In this document: piece after piece, positions 1-11,011 of the stretch | Layout: every line of letters starts with the position of its first letter | Position numbering within the stretch: position 1 is the first letter of the stretch | Source of the DNA: Halichondria panicea | Lineage: Eukaryota; Porifera; Demospongiae; Suberitida; Halichondriidae | DNA: 64,000 bases | Direction: 5' to 3' | NCBI RefSeq assembly: GCF_963675165.1 | Contig: NC_087392.1 | Span: 1,503,001-1,567,000 of the forward strand | Translations under genes and position numbers: made by a program | Notes under the pieces: generated by a model | What the model saw: the letters and a program-made list of their open reading frames with translations, nothing else | Told to the model about the DNA's origin: nothing | Databases searched by the model: none

Positions 1-1164
1 TTATCGACAATGTGCACTACACCATTGCGAGCTTGGCAGGCATTTGGTTGAGAAATCCGCACTCCATTCACGTAGAATACCTAATTGAAAACAGGAAAGC
101 AATAATTATAGTTAACAGTACACATTGACAACCTCTATACTAGAAAATACAATACCTTGACAGTACTATTTCTAGTTTTTCCAATATGAAGAGACACGTT
201 GGAGGCTAGTGTTTGTATCAGCTGGCCATTGAACAATTTATTCTCTGGAATACTTCCTTCTCCGATATGTGCAGAAATAATTGTCTCTCTGGTAATTATA
301 TTGAACAGCAGAGCTCGTGTAATATCGTTCAGACCTGCAAATGCTTCGTTGGAAAGAGCAAACACTGTAATTGGGTCAGTTTCTGACTCAAATCTCTCAA
401 CAATGTCTGGCAGTTCATTAGTTTCTGTCAGGAATTCATTTAGAGCCAGCTCGTTCAAACAATCCATAACGTTTTCCCTCAGCACTAAGCAGGAGAACAA
501 AAAATGTAATTATGATTATAGTAATTTTCAAGTCACTTACTGACAGGGCATCCCTCAGTTCTCAAGGAAATGCGATTCCTATATCTCCTAATGAAATCAA
601 AACTCTCTCCAGCTGCCACAGCCGCTGACTCCATGGATTCACCTTGAGCACATCCGTCACAGCAATCAATAGTGTTATCGGTGAAGTTGACCATCGTACC
701 ATTGCATTGATTAGTGACAAAACAGTCAGTACTGTATTTATAGGGAATCAGTGATAAAAAAAATAGTATGTGCAAAATAATTAGTGTGTCATAAAACTTA
801 CAAAGAAAAGCCTCTAAAGATTCGAAACTCTTGATATGTGTAGCCTCGTGTTTGCTGCATGTAGATCTTGGACACTCGACACACATTCGGTCTGCAGAGT
901 TAAAGAATGGATACATGCATGTACCATATACAGCCGGCTAATTTTGTACACTAACCCTTCGATTCCATCTGTTTCACCTAGCTCAGCCTCAGTTTGCCCA
1001 ATAAGAGTTGCCTCTCCACATCTTTTAGCTATAGAGTGTCGTCTGGGGGTGCAGCTGTCCCCAAGCTGTGCTCCGTTGGGAAGACCAGTTGGTCTATATC
1101 CTTGTGCATTAGCGACACCAGCAAACAGTGCAATGCAAAGCACCACAAATCGTAGAGTTGCCAT
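1..1164 (-). CDS. EMI-FAS1 secreted matrix protein, copy A (3' end cut by window)
   Basis: This is the first of seven near-identical periostin/TGFBI-like genes. Exons in transcript order are 956-1164, 802-891, 541-731, 156-484 and 1-80 (cut by the window edge). Exon 1 encodes a 20-residue signal peptide beginning MATLRFVVLC. The exon 1/2 junction creates GPNVC, the hallmark start of an EMI domain, and exon 3 carries the CCDG pair that matches the CCPG of known EMI domains. Exon 4 is the first FAS1 domain and the last exon starts the second. I chose the ATG at 1164 because the signal peptide starts there and a TATA box lies 60 bp upstream. The known family consists of extracellular adhesion proteins; the role here is inferred. 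Confidence 0.85.
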
Positions 1165-1223
1165 TGTTGAGTAATTTTGACTGCGACTACTTTGCAAAAT
1201 GATTGCATTGGCTCTGCCAGCTA

Positions 1224-1231
1224 CTTTTATA
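1224..1231 (-). promoter_or_regulatory. TATA box of copy A
   Basis: TATAAAAG on the minus strand, 60 bp upstream of the copy A start codon. The same octamer recurs at nearly the same place in all seven intact copies, followed by a conserved AGCCAATGCAATCATT-like stretch where transcription would start. Confidence 0.7.
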
Positions 1232-2358
1232 CACTAGCAATGTACACAGTGTTGGCAGAACACCTTATTAAGAAATGGACACTTGCTAATGGAGTTTGTC
1301 ATGGTTGCATTTACAATACAGCACAAGAACTTGTGGTAAATGACTTCAAGGGCTTTGATCATAAGTTTTTTGATCATACATTATTTTGACATGAACAAAT
1401 AATTATGGTTTAAGGACACTTTCTTATACACCTACCTAAAGCTTGGAGATCATAATGAGGTAGCAAACCACACTCACTATTGTTGAACCACAGATCATGC
1501 ATAACAATATACAGTACACATGCATGCACAGCTAAGATCATTACACACTAATTAGATCAATCTTTATAGTTATGCCCACTTCACTAAATGCTGTGACACA
1601 GGCGTAGCGTAGGGGTGGTGTTGCTCATAGCTTGCAACACTTGGTTTCAACATATCATTACCCTACCAACAAACGAAGCTGTGTCTCTACCCCCTCTTCC
1701 CTTTAACCCTGACGATCGTAAATAGAGCATTCAATGTATAGGAAAGGTTCCTCAAGACACATCCGCTTATCTAAAGAAACAGGTGCCATAGCTTCCCTGA
1801 TTCAAAAAGTTGATGACACGATTAGCTACTGCTCAATCTATTCGTGACTGTGTATAAGACTAGGGAAGTACAATGAAAAAAGACATAGAATGATACTATA
1901 GTCAAGCTCTTCACGTACGTGTCAATCTTAGCTGGGCGAAGGAACTTGAGAGCATCTCCTGGTTTCTCTATCAAACCCGACATGACCAAATTAAGCAAAA
2001 CGAGCAATTGACTTCTGAAAAAGTATGGAAGCTAATTCAGTCTGCATGGGATGGAAAGAAAATATATAAAAATAAAAAGTATTTATGTGTTAAGGATATG
2101 AAGTATGGATTCGGTTTATAAACCCAACACTTCCAAGAGATCCCTTCAGATCAAGTTGATGATCAGGCTGAGCCCAACCCTGCATGTACTTAACAACGAA
2201 GCATCTATCCTATGACACGCACAACCACACAACAACCTATTTTTTTTGGAGTGGCCCAAACGGAACACCCTTCTCCAAAGTAAGCAACTTTCTCTCAATA
2301 TTAATGTACAATGCATGTCAGAAAGTCTATTACACATGATTTGAAAGCAGAATGTACG

Positions 2359-2462
2359 GTCAGAAGACCAGATATAATTTGTATTACAGAAACCTGGCTA
2401 GCCGATCAAGAAGTGTGTGGCGCTTGGATAGGAATAAATGGAGGAGATGTGGCCATCGGATG
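2359..2462 (+). mobile_element. LINE fragment: APE-type endonuclease, unit A
   Basis: Plus-strand translation reads VRRPDIICITETWLADQE and continues in frame to a stop near 2462. The PDIICITETWL core is the typical motif of the apurinic-type endonuclease in non-LTR retrotransposons of the CR1/Jockey/L2 kind. The sequence on both sides is decayed and the reading frame is short, so this is a dead fragment. Units B and C carry the same fragment at the equivalent place, so it was there before the array was duplicated. Confidence 0.7.
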
Positions 2463-2929
2463 ATCCTCATCTCTAAGGTATTTTCGTAAAACCATTTTTT
2501 GGGGTCAGTTGTTTTACGGAATGTTTAACAATTTCTGTATTATGTGGACCTGCATGTGAATTAGGCATGCATTGGTGTCCTGTATAGGCTCTTCGATTCC
2601 CACACTTAGGGAACCTAGCTGTCTCTGGATTGGCTATAACTGACAGCAGGAGTGCTGCGTGAAGACTGAAGTGCATGAATGTACTCCCATACAAAAGCCA
2701 GCAGCTTAGTTTTTCCAAAATTTCCGAATCGCAATCGCTGATAGTCAGATAAACCCTCATAGATCTACTCAAGCACAGAAGACCTTCTACAATCACAGTC
2801 TGAGGAATTCCTATGTTAGAGGAAATGGCTCTCTCAATTAATAATAAAAGCTCTAGTCTGGAGCTGATAATACTTCTGGTTTCATGCTAAAACACACAGC
2901 TAGCAATGTATTAATTAATCAGCTCAGGG

Positions 2930-3215
2930 ATGTTTCCTAGGGCCTGGAAGTTTGCAAGAATTGTTCCAATCCCTAAAGCTGGCGATAAAACTAACCCTGT
3001 TAACTACAGGCCTGTTTCGCTACTGCTTATATTCAGCAAACTTCTTGAAAGGCACATCATTGATTTGCTACTACGACATCCGTAGTTCATGTCCGTCACT
3101 CCTTTCGGAACTCCAATGGCCATGGGGCTTCACAGCACAGAAATCCACGACCAGTGCTTTGATTTCTTTCACACACTATTACTGGAGGCTACGACCTTGG
3201 TCATGCATGAGGTAT
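2930..3215 (+). mobile_element. LINE fragment: reverse transcriptase N-terminal part, unit A
   Basis: Plus-strand translation includes ARIVPIPKAGDK followed by NYRPVSLL and SKLLERHI, the classic opening motifs of LINE reverse transcriptase. This is the best preserved of the fragments; copies in other units have lost part of the motif. With the endonuclease scrap 500 bp upstream on the same strand, it suggests one old CR1/Jockey-like insertion with its middle deleted. The exact clade cannot be decided from so short a piece. Confidence 0.75.
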
Positions 3216-3916
3216 AGTTCTGTCTTATCACAAAACTGAAAACTCTGTTCAAGCTAATTTGCTGATCTAATTTGATTACTACCTAGCTTCAAGCTGCACT
3301 TTTGAGATTGGCTGGATAACTTGAAGGATGATGAATTACTAGTGTGCAATAACAACTTATTGCACACTTTATTGCACACTTGTAATTTAAAGTACAGCCA
3401 GTGACTGGATTTAATGAATGTCATGGCAATAATATTATTGCTGGTAAAAATAAAGAAACATTATGCAGTTGTCACATGATCTCCAGCCAATCAGCTTATC
3501 TAAAATTACTACACTTTAAAACCACACTTTATACGTGCATGTGCTTTAAGTTGTTAATGCACACTTAAGTACAAGTGAGAAGTAGCAAGACTTTATCCAA
3601 GTGCACCAGCATACAAGGGTTTAGTGCTGTAACGTGATCACTAGCCTCGTGTACATCCATGCAGCTGCTATTTGTACAACTGGACCTGTCATATGTGGCT
3701 ACATTTCTGTATTGCTATTTTTCATGAACAAAAGATAACTTAGTGCTGTGATCATCACACATCTCCAGCCTTATCAGCTTTAAACTATTATTTTTTGTAT
3801 CAGTATCACAACTACAACCAAAAGAAGTAAAATATACAGAAATCATGCATGCTGCAGTTATTATCAGTTCAATGTTCTGGTTCTTAGCGACCCACAGGCT
3901 CAGGAGGGACCACGAC

Positions 3917-5623
3917 TCAATCAGTAGGAATGCTGTCAGGATCGGGGGTGACCTCAGGTTCGATAACAAGCTCCATTATAGCTGTGATGCCTGGACAAAT
4001 TTGCCCCAACTGTTCATCGGTAAAGGTCTGGATGATCTCGGGGATGGCATGGATCACACCGTTACGAGCAGGGAGGTCAGTACCGTCAAGAGGGATAATA
4101 CGGTTTGGAATGATATTAGCATTGGTAATGCTCACTAATTCTTCGGCTAAGTTAACTTTAAGACGGGAGATGAATGTTGGGACATAATTACGCTCAGAAA
4201 GAGTGGTTGTGAACTCAGCAGGATAGGAGATATGAAGGAGAACAAAAGTAGAAAGATATCCTTTATTGGCATCTTTAAGTAGACAATCAACAAAACCTGG
4301 ATCAAAGGCATCGTTTGTAGGGGCAAAAACAGTTTGAGATTTCTGCGGAACATCTAAGAGTTCAGCAATATCAGCTTTTTCTGCCAGTTGCTGAAAAATG
4401 CTGAAACGAGAAGACTGCTGAGTTAAAACGTCCTTAATGGTGTCTGAGGAAAAGGGCAGAAAATTATCGACAATGTGCACTACACCATTGCGAGCTTGGC
4501 AGGCATTTGGTTGAGAAATCCGCACTCCATTCACATAGAATACCTAATTGAAAAGAGGAAAGCAATAATTATAGTTAACAGTACACATTGACAACCTCTA
4601 TACTAGAAAATACAATACCTTGACAGTACTATTTCTAGTTTTTCCAATATGAAGAGACACGTTGGAGGCTAGTGTTTGTATCAGCTGGCCATTGAACAAT
4701 TTATTCTCTGGAATACTTCCTTCTCCGATATGTGCAGAAATAATTGTCTCTCTGGTAATTATATTGAACAGCAGAGCTCGTGTAATATCGTTCAGACCTT
4801 CAAATGCTTCGTTGGAAAGAGCAAACACTGTGATTGGGTCAGTTTCTGACTCAAATCTCTCAACAATGTCTGGCAGTTCATTAGTTTCTGTCAGGAATTC
4901 ATTTAGAGCCAGCTCGTTCAAACAATCCATAACGTTTTCCCTCAGCACTAAGCAGGAGAACAAAAAATGTAATTATGATTATAGTAATTTTCAAGTCACT
5001 TACTGACAGGGCATCCCTCAGTTCTCAAGGAAATGTGATTCCTATATCTCCTAATGAAATCAAAACTCTCTCCAGCTGCCACAGCCGCTGACTCCATGGA
5101 TTCACCTTGAGCAAATCCATCACAGCAATCAATAGTGTTATTGGTGAAGTTGGCCATCGTACCATTGCATTGATTAGTGACAAAACAGTCAGTACTGTAT
5201 TTATAGGGAATCAGTGATAAAAAATAGTATGTGCAAAATAATTAGCGTCATAAAACTTACAAAGAAAAGCCTCTAAAGATTCGAAACTCTTGATATGTGT
5301 AGCCTCGTGTTTGCTGCATGTACATCTTGGACACTCGACACACATTCGGTCTGCAGAGTTAAAGAATGGATACATGCGTGTACCATATAAAGCCGGCTAA
5401 TTTTGTACACTAACCCTTCGATTCCATCTGTTTCACCTAGCTCAGTCTCAGTTTGCCCAATAAGAGTTGCCTCTCCACATCTTTTAGCTATAGAGTGTCG
5501 TCTGGGGGTGCAGCTGTCACCAAGCTGTGCTCCGTTGGGAAGACCAGTTGGTCTATATCCTTGTGCATTAGCGACACCAGCAAACAGTGCAATGCAGAGC
5601 ACCACAAATCGTAGAGTTGCCAT
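3917..5623 (-). CDS. EMI-FAS1 secreted matrix protein, copy B
   Basis: A complete five-exon model: 5415-5623, 5261-5350, 5004-5194, 4619-4947 and 3917-4543. The lengths sum to 1446 nt (481 residues) with the frame kept at each junction. Residues 1-20 are a signal peptide. About 70-162 form an EMI-like module, with GPNVC at 70-74, C103, C109 and C123-C124, closed by GCPV near 160. FAS1 domain 1 is about 164-300 and domain 2 about 305-460, with SQTVFAPTNDAFDP and NGVIHAIPEII as its conserved strands. N-glycosylation sequons lie at N115 and N118. The tail ends at SIPTD, shorter than in copies E-H. No membrane anchor or GPI signal is visible, so it is probably secreted. Family members bind matrix and integrins; the partner here is unknown. 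Confidence 0.88.
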
Positions 5624-5682
5624 TGTTGAGTAATTTTGACTTTGACTACTTTGCAGAATGATTACATTGGCTCCGCCAGTTA

Positions 5683-5690
5683 CTTTTATA
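5683..5690 (-). promoter_or_regulatory. TATA box of copy B
   Basis: TATAAAAG on the minus strand 60 bp upstream of the copy B start codon, in the block conserved among copies. Confidence 0.7.
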
Positions 5691-5784
5691 CACTAGCAAT
5701 GTACACATACACATTGCCTGTTTTGGCAGAACACCTTATTAAGAAATGGACACTTGCTAATGGAGTTTGTCATGGTTGCATTTA

Positions 5785-6417
5785 CAATACAGCACAAGAA
5801 CTTGTGGTAAATGACTTCAAGGGCTTTGATAATAAGTTTTCTGATCATACATTATTTTGACATGAACAAATAATTATGGTTTAAGGACACTTTCTTATAC
5901 ACCTACCTAAAGCTTGGAGATCATAATGAGGTAGCAAACCAACACACTATTATTGAACCACAGATCATGCATAACAATGTAAAGTATACACATGCAGTCA
6001 CCATACAGCACAAGAACTTGTGGTAAATGACTTCAAGGGCCGTGATCATAAGTTTTCTGATCATACATTATTTTGACATGAACAAATAATTACGGTTTAA
6101 GGACACTTTCTTATACACCTATATACCTAAAGCATAATGAGGTAGCAAACCACCTCACTATTGTTGAACCACAGATTATGCATAACAATGTACAGTATAC
6201 ACATGCAGTCACCATACAGCACAAGAACTTGTGGTAAATGACTTCAAGGGCCGTGATCATAAGTTTTCTGATCATACATTATTTTGACATGAACAAATAA
6301 TTATGGTTTAAGGACACTTTCTTATACACCTACCTAAAGCATAATGAGGTAGCAAACCACCTCACTATTGTTGAACCACAGATCATGTGTAACAATGTAC
6401 GTATACACATGCAGTCA
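5785..6417. repeat. Tandem repeat, three copies of a 206-211 bp unit
   Basis: The block running from CACAAGAACTTGTGGTAAAT through TTTTGACATGAACAAATAAT to CACATGCAGTCACCAT occurs three times in a row, with CAGTCACCAT near 5995, 6206 and 6412. Unit A has one copy and unit C has two. It contains no open frame of note. Copy-number change without sequence drift points to recent slippage or unequal exchange. Confidence 0.85.
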
Positions 6418-7305
6418 CCATTCTGATTTTAGGGTACATGCATGCACAGCTAAGATCATTACACACTACTACGCCTAATTAGATCGACCTTTATAATTAT
6501 GGCCACTTCACTAAATGCTGTGACACAGACGTAGCGTAGGGGTGGTGTTGCTCATAGCTTGCAATACTTGATTTCAACATATCAAATCGTAAACATATCA
6601 TTACCCTACCAACAAACGAAGCTGTGTCTCTACCCCCTCTTTCCTCTAACCCTGATGATCGTAAATAGAGCATTCAAGAATGTATAGGAAAGGTTCCTCA
6701 GGACACATCCGCTTATCTAAAGAAACAGGTGCCGTAGCTTCCCTGGTTCAAAAAGTTGAAGACACGATTACTGCTCAATCTATTCGTGACTGTGTAAGAC
6801 TAGGGAAGTACAATGAAAAAAGACATGGACCAATACTATAGTCAAGCTCTTCACGTACGTGTCAATCTTAGCTGGGCGAAGGAACTTGAGAGCATCTCCT
6901 GGTTTCTCTATCAAACCCGACATGACCAAATTAAGCAGAACGAGCAATTGAAACAATACTTCTGAAAAGTATGGAAGCTAATTCAGTCTGCATGGGGTGG
7001 AAAGACAAATAAAAGGTATTTATGTGTTAAGGATATGAAGTATGGATTCTGTCATAAATTCGGTTTATAAACCCAACACCTCCCAAGAGATCCCTTCAGA
7101 TCAAGTTGATGATCAGGCTGAGCCCAACCCTGCATGTACTTAACAATGAAGCATCTATCCTAGCTATGACACGGACAACCACACAACAACCTATTTTTTC
7201 AGGAGTGGCCCAAACGGAACACCCTTCCCCAAAGTAAGCAACTTTCTCTCAATATTAATGTACAATGTCAGAAAGTTTATTACACATGATTTGAAAGCAG
7301 TGATG

Positions 7306-7410
7306 TACGGTCAGAAGACCAGATATAATTTGTATTACAGAAACCTGGCTAGATTAATTACCGATCAAGAAGTGTGTGGCGCTTGGATAGGAACAGGAAT
7401 GGAGGAAATG
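7306..7410 (+). mobile_element. LINE fragment: endonuclease, unit B
   Basis: Paralogue of the unit A fragment at 2359. It again reads PDIICITETWL on the plus strand, then has a small insertion after the TETWL motif that changes what follows. Confidence 0.6.
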
Positions 7411-7849
7411 TGCATGGCCATCGGATGATCCTCATCTCTAAGGTATTTTCGTAAAACCATATTTTTGGGTCAGTTGTTTTACGGAATGCTTAACAATTTC
7501 TGTATTATGTGGACCTGCATGTGAATTAGGCATGCATTGGTGTCCTGATAGGCTCTTCGATTCCCACACTTAGGGAACCTAGCTGTTTCTGGATTGGCTA
7601 TAACTGACAGCAGGAGTGCTGCGTGAAGACTAAAGTGCATGAATGTACTCCCTGAGTGACAGCCATACAAAAGATAGTCAGATAGAACCCTCATAGCTAC
7701 TCAAGCACAGAAAACCTTCTACAATCACAGCCCGAGGAATTCCTATGTTAGAGGAAATGGCTCTCTCGTTCTCTCGCTGATGTGGTTTCATGCTAAAACA
7801 CACAGCTGCAGCTATATGATCTCAGTTTTTCTAATCAATCACCTCAAGA

Positions 7850-8075
7850 GTGTTTCCTAGGGCCTGGAAGTTTGCAAGAATTGTTCCAATCCCTAAAGCT
7901 GGAGATAAAACTAACCCTGTTACTACAGGCCTGTTTCGCTACTGCCTATACTCAGCAAACTTCTTGAAAGGCACATCACTGATTTGCTACTATAACATCT
8001 TCATGTCCGTTACCCCTTTCGGAACTCCAATGGCCATGGGGCTTCACAGCACGGAAATTTCTATAGGTGTTATTG
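7850..8075 (+). mobile_element. LINE fragment: reverse transcriptase, unit B
   Basis: Plus-strand reading RAWKFARIVPIPKAGDK as in unit A, but a one-base loss in the next motif (NYRP in unit A) shifts the frame. It is a dead copy made by the array duplication, not a new insertion. Confidence 0.65.
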
Positions 8076-8716
8076 CTGATATCACAAAACTGAAAACTCT
8101 GTTCAAGCTAACTTGCTGATCTAAATTGATTACTACCTAGCTTCAAGCTGCACTTTTGAGATTGGCTGTATGACCTTGAAGGATGATGAATTACAAGTGT
8201 AATTTAAAGTACAGTCAGTGAATGGATGTCATGGCAATAATATTATTGCTGGTAAAAATAAAGAAACATTATGCAGTTGTCACATGATCTCCAGCCAATC
8301 AGCTTATCTAAAATTACTGTGCTTTAAAACCACACTTTATACGTGCATGTGCTTTAAGTTGTTAATGCACACTTAAGTACAAGTGAGAAGTAGCAAGACT
8401 TTATCCAAGTGCACCAGCATTAAACAACAAGGATTTAGTGCTGTCACGTGATCACTAGCCTCGTGTACATCCAGCTGCCATTTGTACAACTGGACCTGTC
8501 ATATGTGGCTACATTTCTGTATTGCTATTTTTCATGAAAAAAAGGTAACTTAGTGCTGTGATCATCACACATCTCAGCTTTAAACTATTATTTTTTGTAT
8601 CAGTATCACAACTACAACCAAAAGAAGTAAAATATACAGAAATCATGCATGCTGCAGTTATTATCAGTTCAATGTTCTGGTTCTTAGCGACCCACAGGCT
8701 CAGGAGGGACCACGAC

Positions 8717-10424
8717 TCAATCAGTAGGAATGCTGTCAGGATCGGGGGTGACCTCAGGTTCGATAACAAGCTCCATTATAGCTGTGATGCCTGGACAAAT
8801 TTGCCCCAACTGTTCATCGGTAAAGGTCTGGATGATCTCGGGGATGGCATGGATCACACCGTTACGAGCAGGGATGTCAGTACCGTCAAGAGAGATAATA
8901 CGGTTGGGAATGATATTAGCGTTGGTAATCCTCACTACTTCTTCGGCTAAGTTAACTTTAAGACGGGAGATGAATGTTGGGACATAACTACGCTCAGAAA
9001 GAGTGGTTGTGAACTCAGCAGGATAGGAGATATGAAGGAGAACAAAAGTAGAAAGATATCCTTTATTGGCATCTTTAAGTAGACAATCAACAAAACCTGG
9101 ATCAAAGGCATCGTTTGTAGGGGCAAAAACAGTTTGAGATTTCTGCGGAACATCTAAGAGTTCAGCAATATCAGCTTTTTCTGCCAGTTGCTGAAAAATG
9201 CTGAAACGAGAAGACTGCTGAGTTAAAACGTCCTTAATGGTGTCTGAGGAAAAGGGCAGAAAATTATCGATAATGTGCACTACACCATTGCGAGCTTGGC
9301 AGGCATTTGGTTGAGAAATCCGCACTCCATTCACGAAGAATACCTAATTGAAAACAGGAAAGCAATAATTATAGTTAACAGTACACATTGACAACCTCTA
9401 TACTAGAAAATACAATACCTTGACAGTACTATTTCTAGTTTTTCCAATATGAAGAGACACGTTGGAGGCTAGTGTTTGTATCAGCTGGCCATTGAACAAT
9501 TTATTCTCTGGAATACTTCCTTCTCCGATATGTGCAGAAATAATTGTCTCTCTGGTAATTATATTGAACAGCAGAGCTCGTGTAATATCGTTCAGACCTG
9601 CAAATGCTTTGTTGGAAAGAGCAAACACTGTAATTGGGTCAGTTTCTGACTCAAATCTCTCAACAATGTCTGGCAGTTCATTAGTTTCTGTCAGGAATTC
9701 ATTTAGAGCCAGCTCGTTCAAACAATCCATAACGTTTTCCCTCAGCACTAAGCAGGAGAACAAAAAATGTATTTATGATTATAGTAATTTTCAAGTCACT
9801 TACTGACAGGGCATCCCTCAGTTCTCAAGGAAATGCGATTCCTATATCTCCTAATGAAATCAAAACTCTCTCCAGCTGCCACAGCCGCTGACTCCATGGA
9901 TTCACCTTGAGCAAATCCGTCACAGCAATCAATAGTGTTGTTGGTGAAGTTGACCATCGTACCATTGCATTGATTAGTGACAAAACAGTCAGTACTGTAT
10001 TTATAGGGAATCAGTGATAAAAAAATAGTATGTGCAAAATAATTAGTGTCATAAAACTTACAAAGAAAAGCCTCTAAAGATGCGAAACTCTTGATATGTG
10101 TAGCCTCGTGTTTGCTGCATGTACATCTTGGACACTCGACACACATTCGGTCTGCAGAGTTAAAGAATGGATACATGCATGTGCCATACACAGCCGGCTA
10201 ATTTTGTACACTAACCCTTCGATTCCATCTGTTTCACCTAGCTCAGTCTCAGTTTGCCCAATAAGAGTTGCCTCTCCACATCTTTTAGCTATAGAGTGTC
10301 GTCTGGGGGTGCAGCTGTCACCAAGCTGTGCTCCGTTTGGAAGACCAGTTGGTCTATATCCTTGTGCATTAGCGACACCAGCAAACAGTGCAATGCAGAG
10401 CACCACAAATCGTAGAGTTGCCAT
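8717..10424 (-). CDS. EMI-FAS1 secreted matrix protein, copy C
   Basis: A complete five-exon gene: 10216-10424, 10062-10151, 9804-9994, 9419-9747 and 8717-9343. It spans 1446 nt, 481 residues, the same layout as copy B and differing at only a few residues. Signal peptide, EMI-like module and two FAS1 domains are all intact. The second FAS1 exon starts VFFVNGV rather than VFYVNGV. Like copies A and B, the EMI-like exon 2 is 90 nt and lacks the two extra cysteines seen in copies E-H. The very low divergence from B points to recent duplication or gene conversion. Confidence 0.88.
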
Positions 10425-10482
10425 TGTTGAGTAATTTGACTTTGACTACTTTGCAGAATGATTGCATTGGCTCTGCCAGTTA

Positions 10483-10490
10483 CTTTTATA
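10483..10490 (-). promoter_or_regulatory. TATA box of copy C
   Basis: TATAAAAG on the minus strand 59 bp upstream of the copy C start codon, within the promoter block conserved in all copies. Confidence 0.7.
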
Positions 10491-10589
10491 CACTAGCAAT
10501 GTACACATACATACACATTGCCTGTTTTGGCAGAACACCTTATTAAGAAATGGACACTTGCTAATGAAGTTTGTCATGGTTGCATTTAC

Positions 10590-11010
10590 AATACAGCACA
10601 AGAACTTGTGGTAAATGACTTCAAGGGTTTGATCATAAGTTTTCTGATCATACATTATTTTGACATGAACAAATAATTATGGTTTAAGGACACTTTCTTA
10701 TACACCTACCTAAAGCTTGGAGATCATAATGAGGTAGCAAACCACCTCACTATTGTTGAACCACAGATCATGCATAACAATGTACAGTATACACATGCAG
10801 TCACCATACAGCACAAGAACTTGTGGTAAATGACTTCAAGGGCCGTGATCATAAGTTTTCTGATCATACATTATTTTGACATGAACAAATAATTATGGTT
10901 TAAGGACACTTTCTTATACACCTACCTAAAGCATAATGAGGTAGCAAACCACCTCACTATTGTTGAACCACAGATTATGCATAACAATGTACAGTATACA
11001 CATGCAGTCA
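10590..11010. repeat. Tandem repeat, two copies of the 210-bp unit
   Basis: The same block as at 5785-6417, here twice (CAGTCACCAT near 10798 and again near 11006). Confidence 0.8.
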
Positions 11011-11011
11011 C

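Larger units (their letters stand above)
1240..3890. repeat. Spacer of tandem unit A
   Basis: Repeat-unit DNA without a host gene. It holds one copy of the 206-211 bp block that is tandemly repeated in units B and C (about 1310-1510), a long AT-rich stretch shared with all other units, and two LINE scraps listed separately. It has no voltage-sensing phosphatase sequence, unlike the spacers after copies E-H. Confidence 0.75.
6420..8690. repeat. Spacer of tandem unit B
   Basis: Close copy of the unit A spacer, with the same order of blocks and the same LINE scraps. It carries no host gene that I can support and ends just before the 3' end of copy C. Confidence 0.75.

Noticed and set aside
199-543. 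Plus-strand open frames of about 114 codons opposite FAS1 exon 4, present in almost all copies
   Set aside because: They are antisense shadows: their conservation follows from the FAS1 coding strand, they cross the exon border, and they have no promoter or splice logic of their own.
533-916. Minus-strand frame with RMCVECPRSTCSKHEA, cysteine-rich and attractive as a domain
   Set aside because: It is the wrong frame of exon 2. Splicing from the signal-peptide exon sets the frame that reads PNVCRVSKMYMQQTR.
2930-3215. Reverse transcriptase fragments as part of an LTR retroelement
   Set aside because: The PIPKAGD/NYRPVSLL motif order and the upstream PDIICITETWL endonuclease fit a LINE. No LTRs, protease or integrase motifs were seen.
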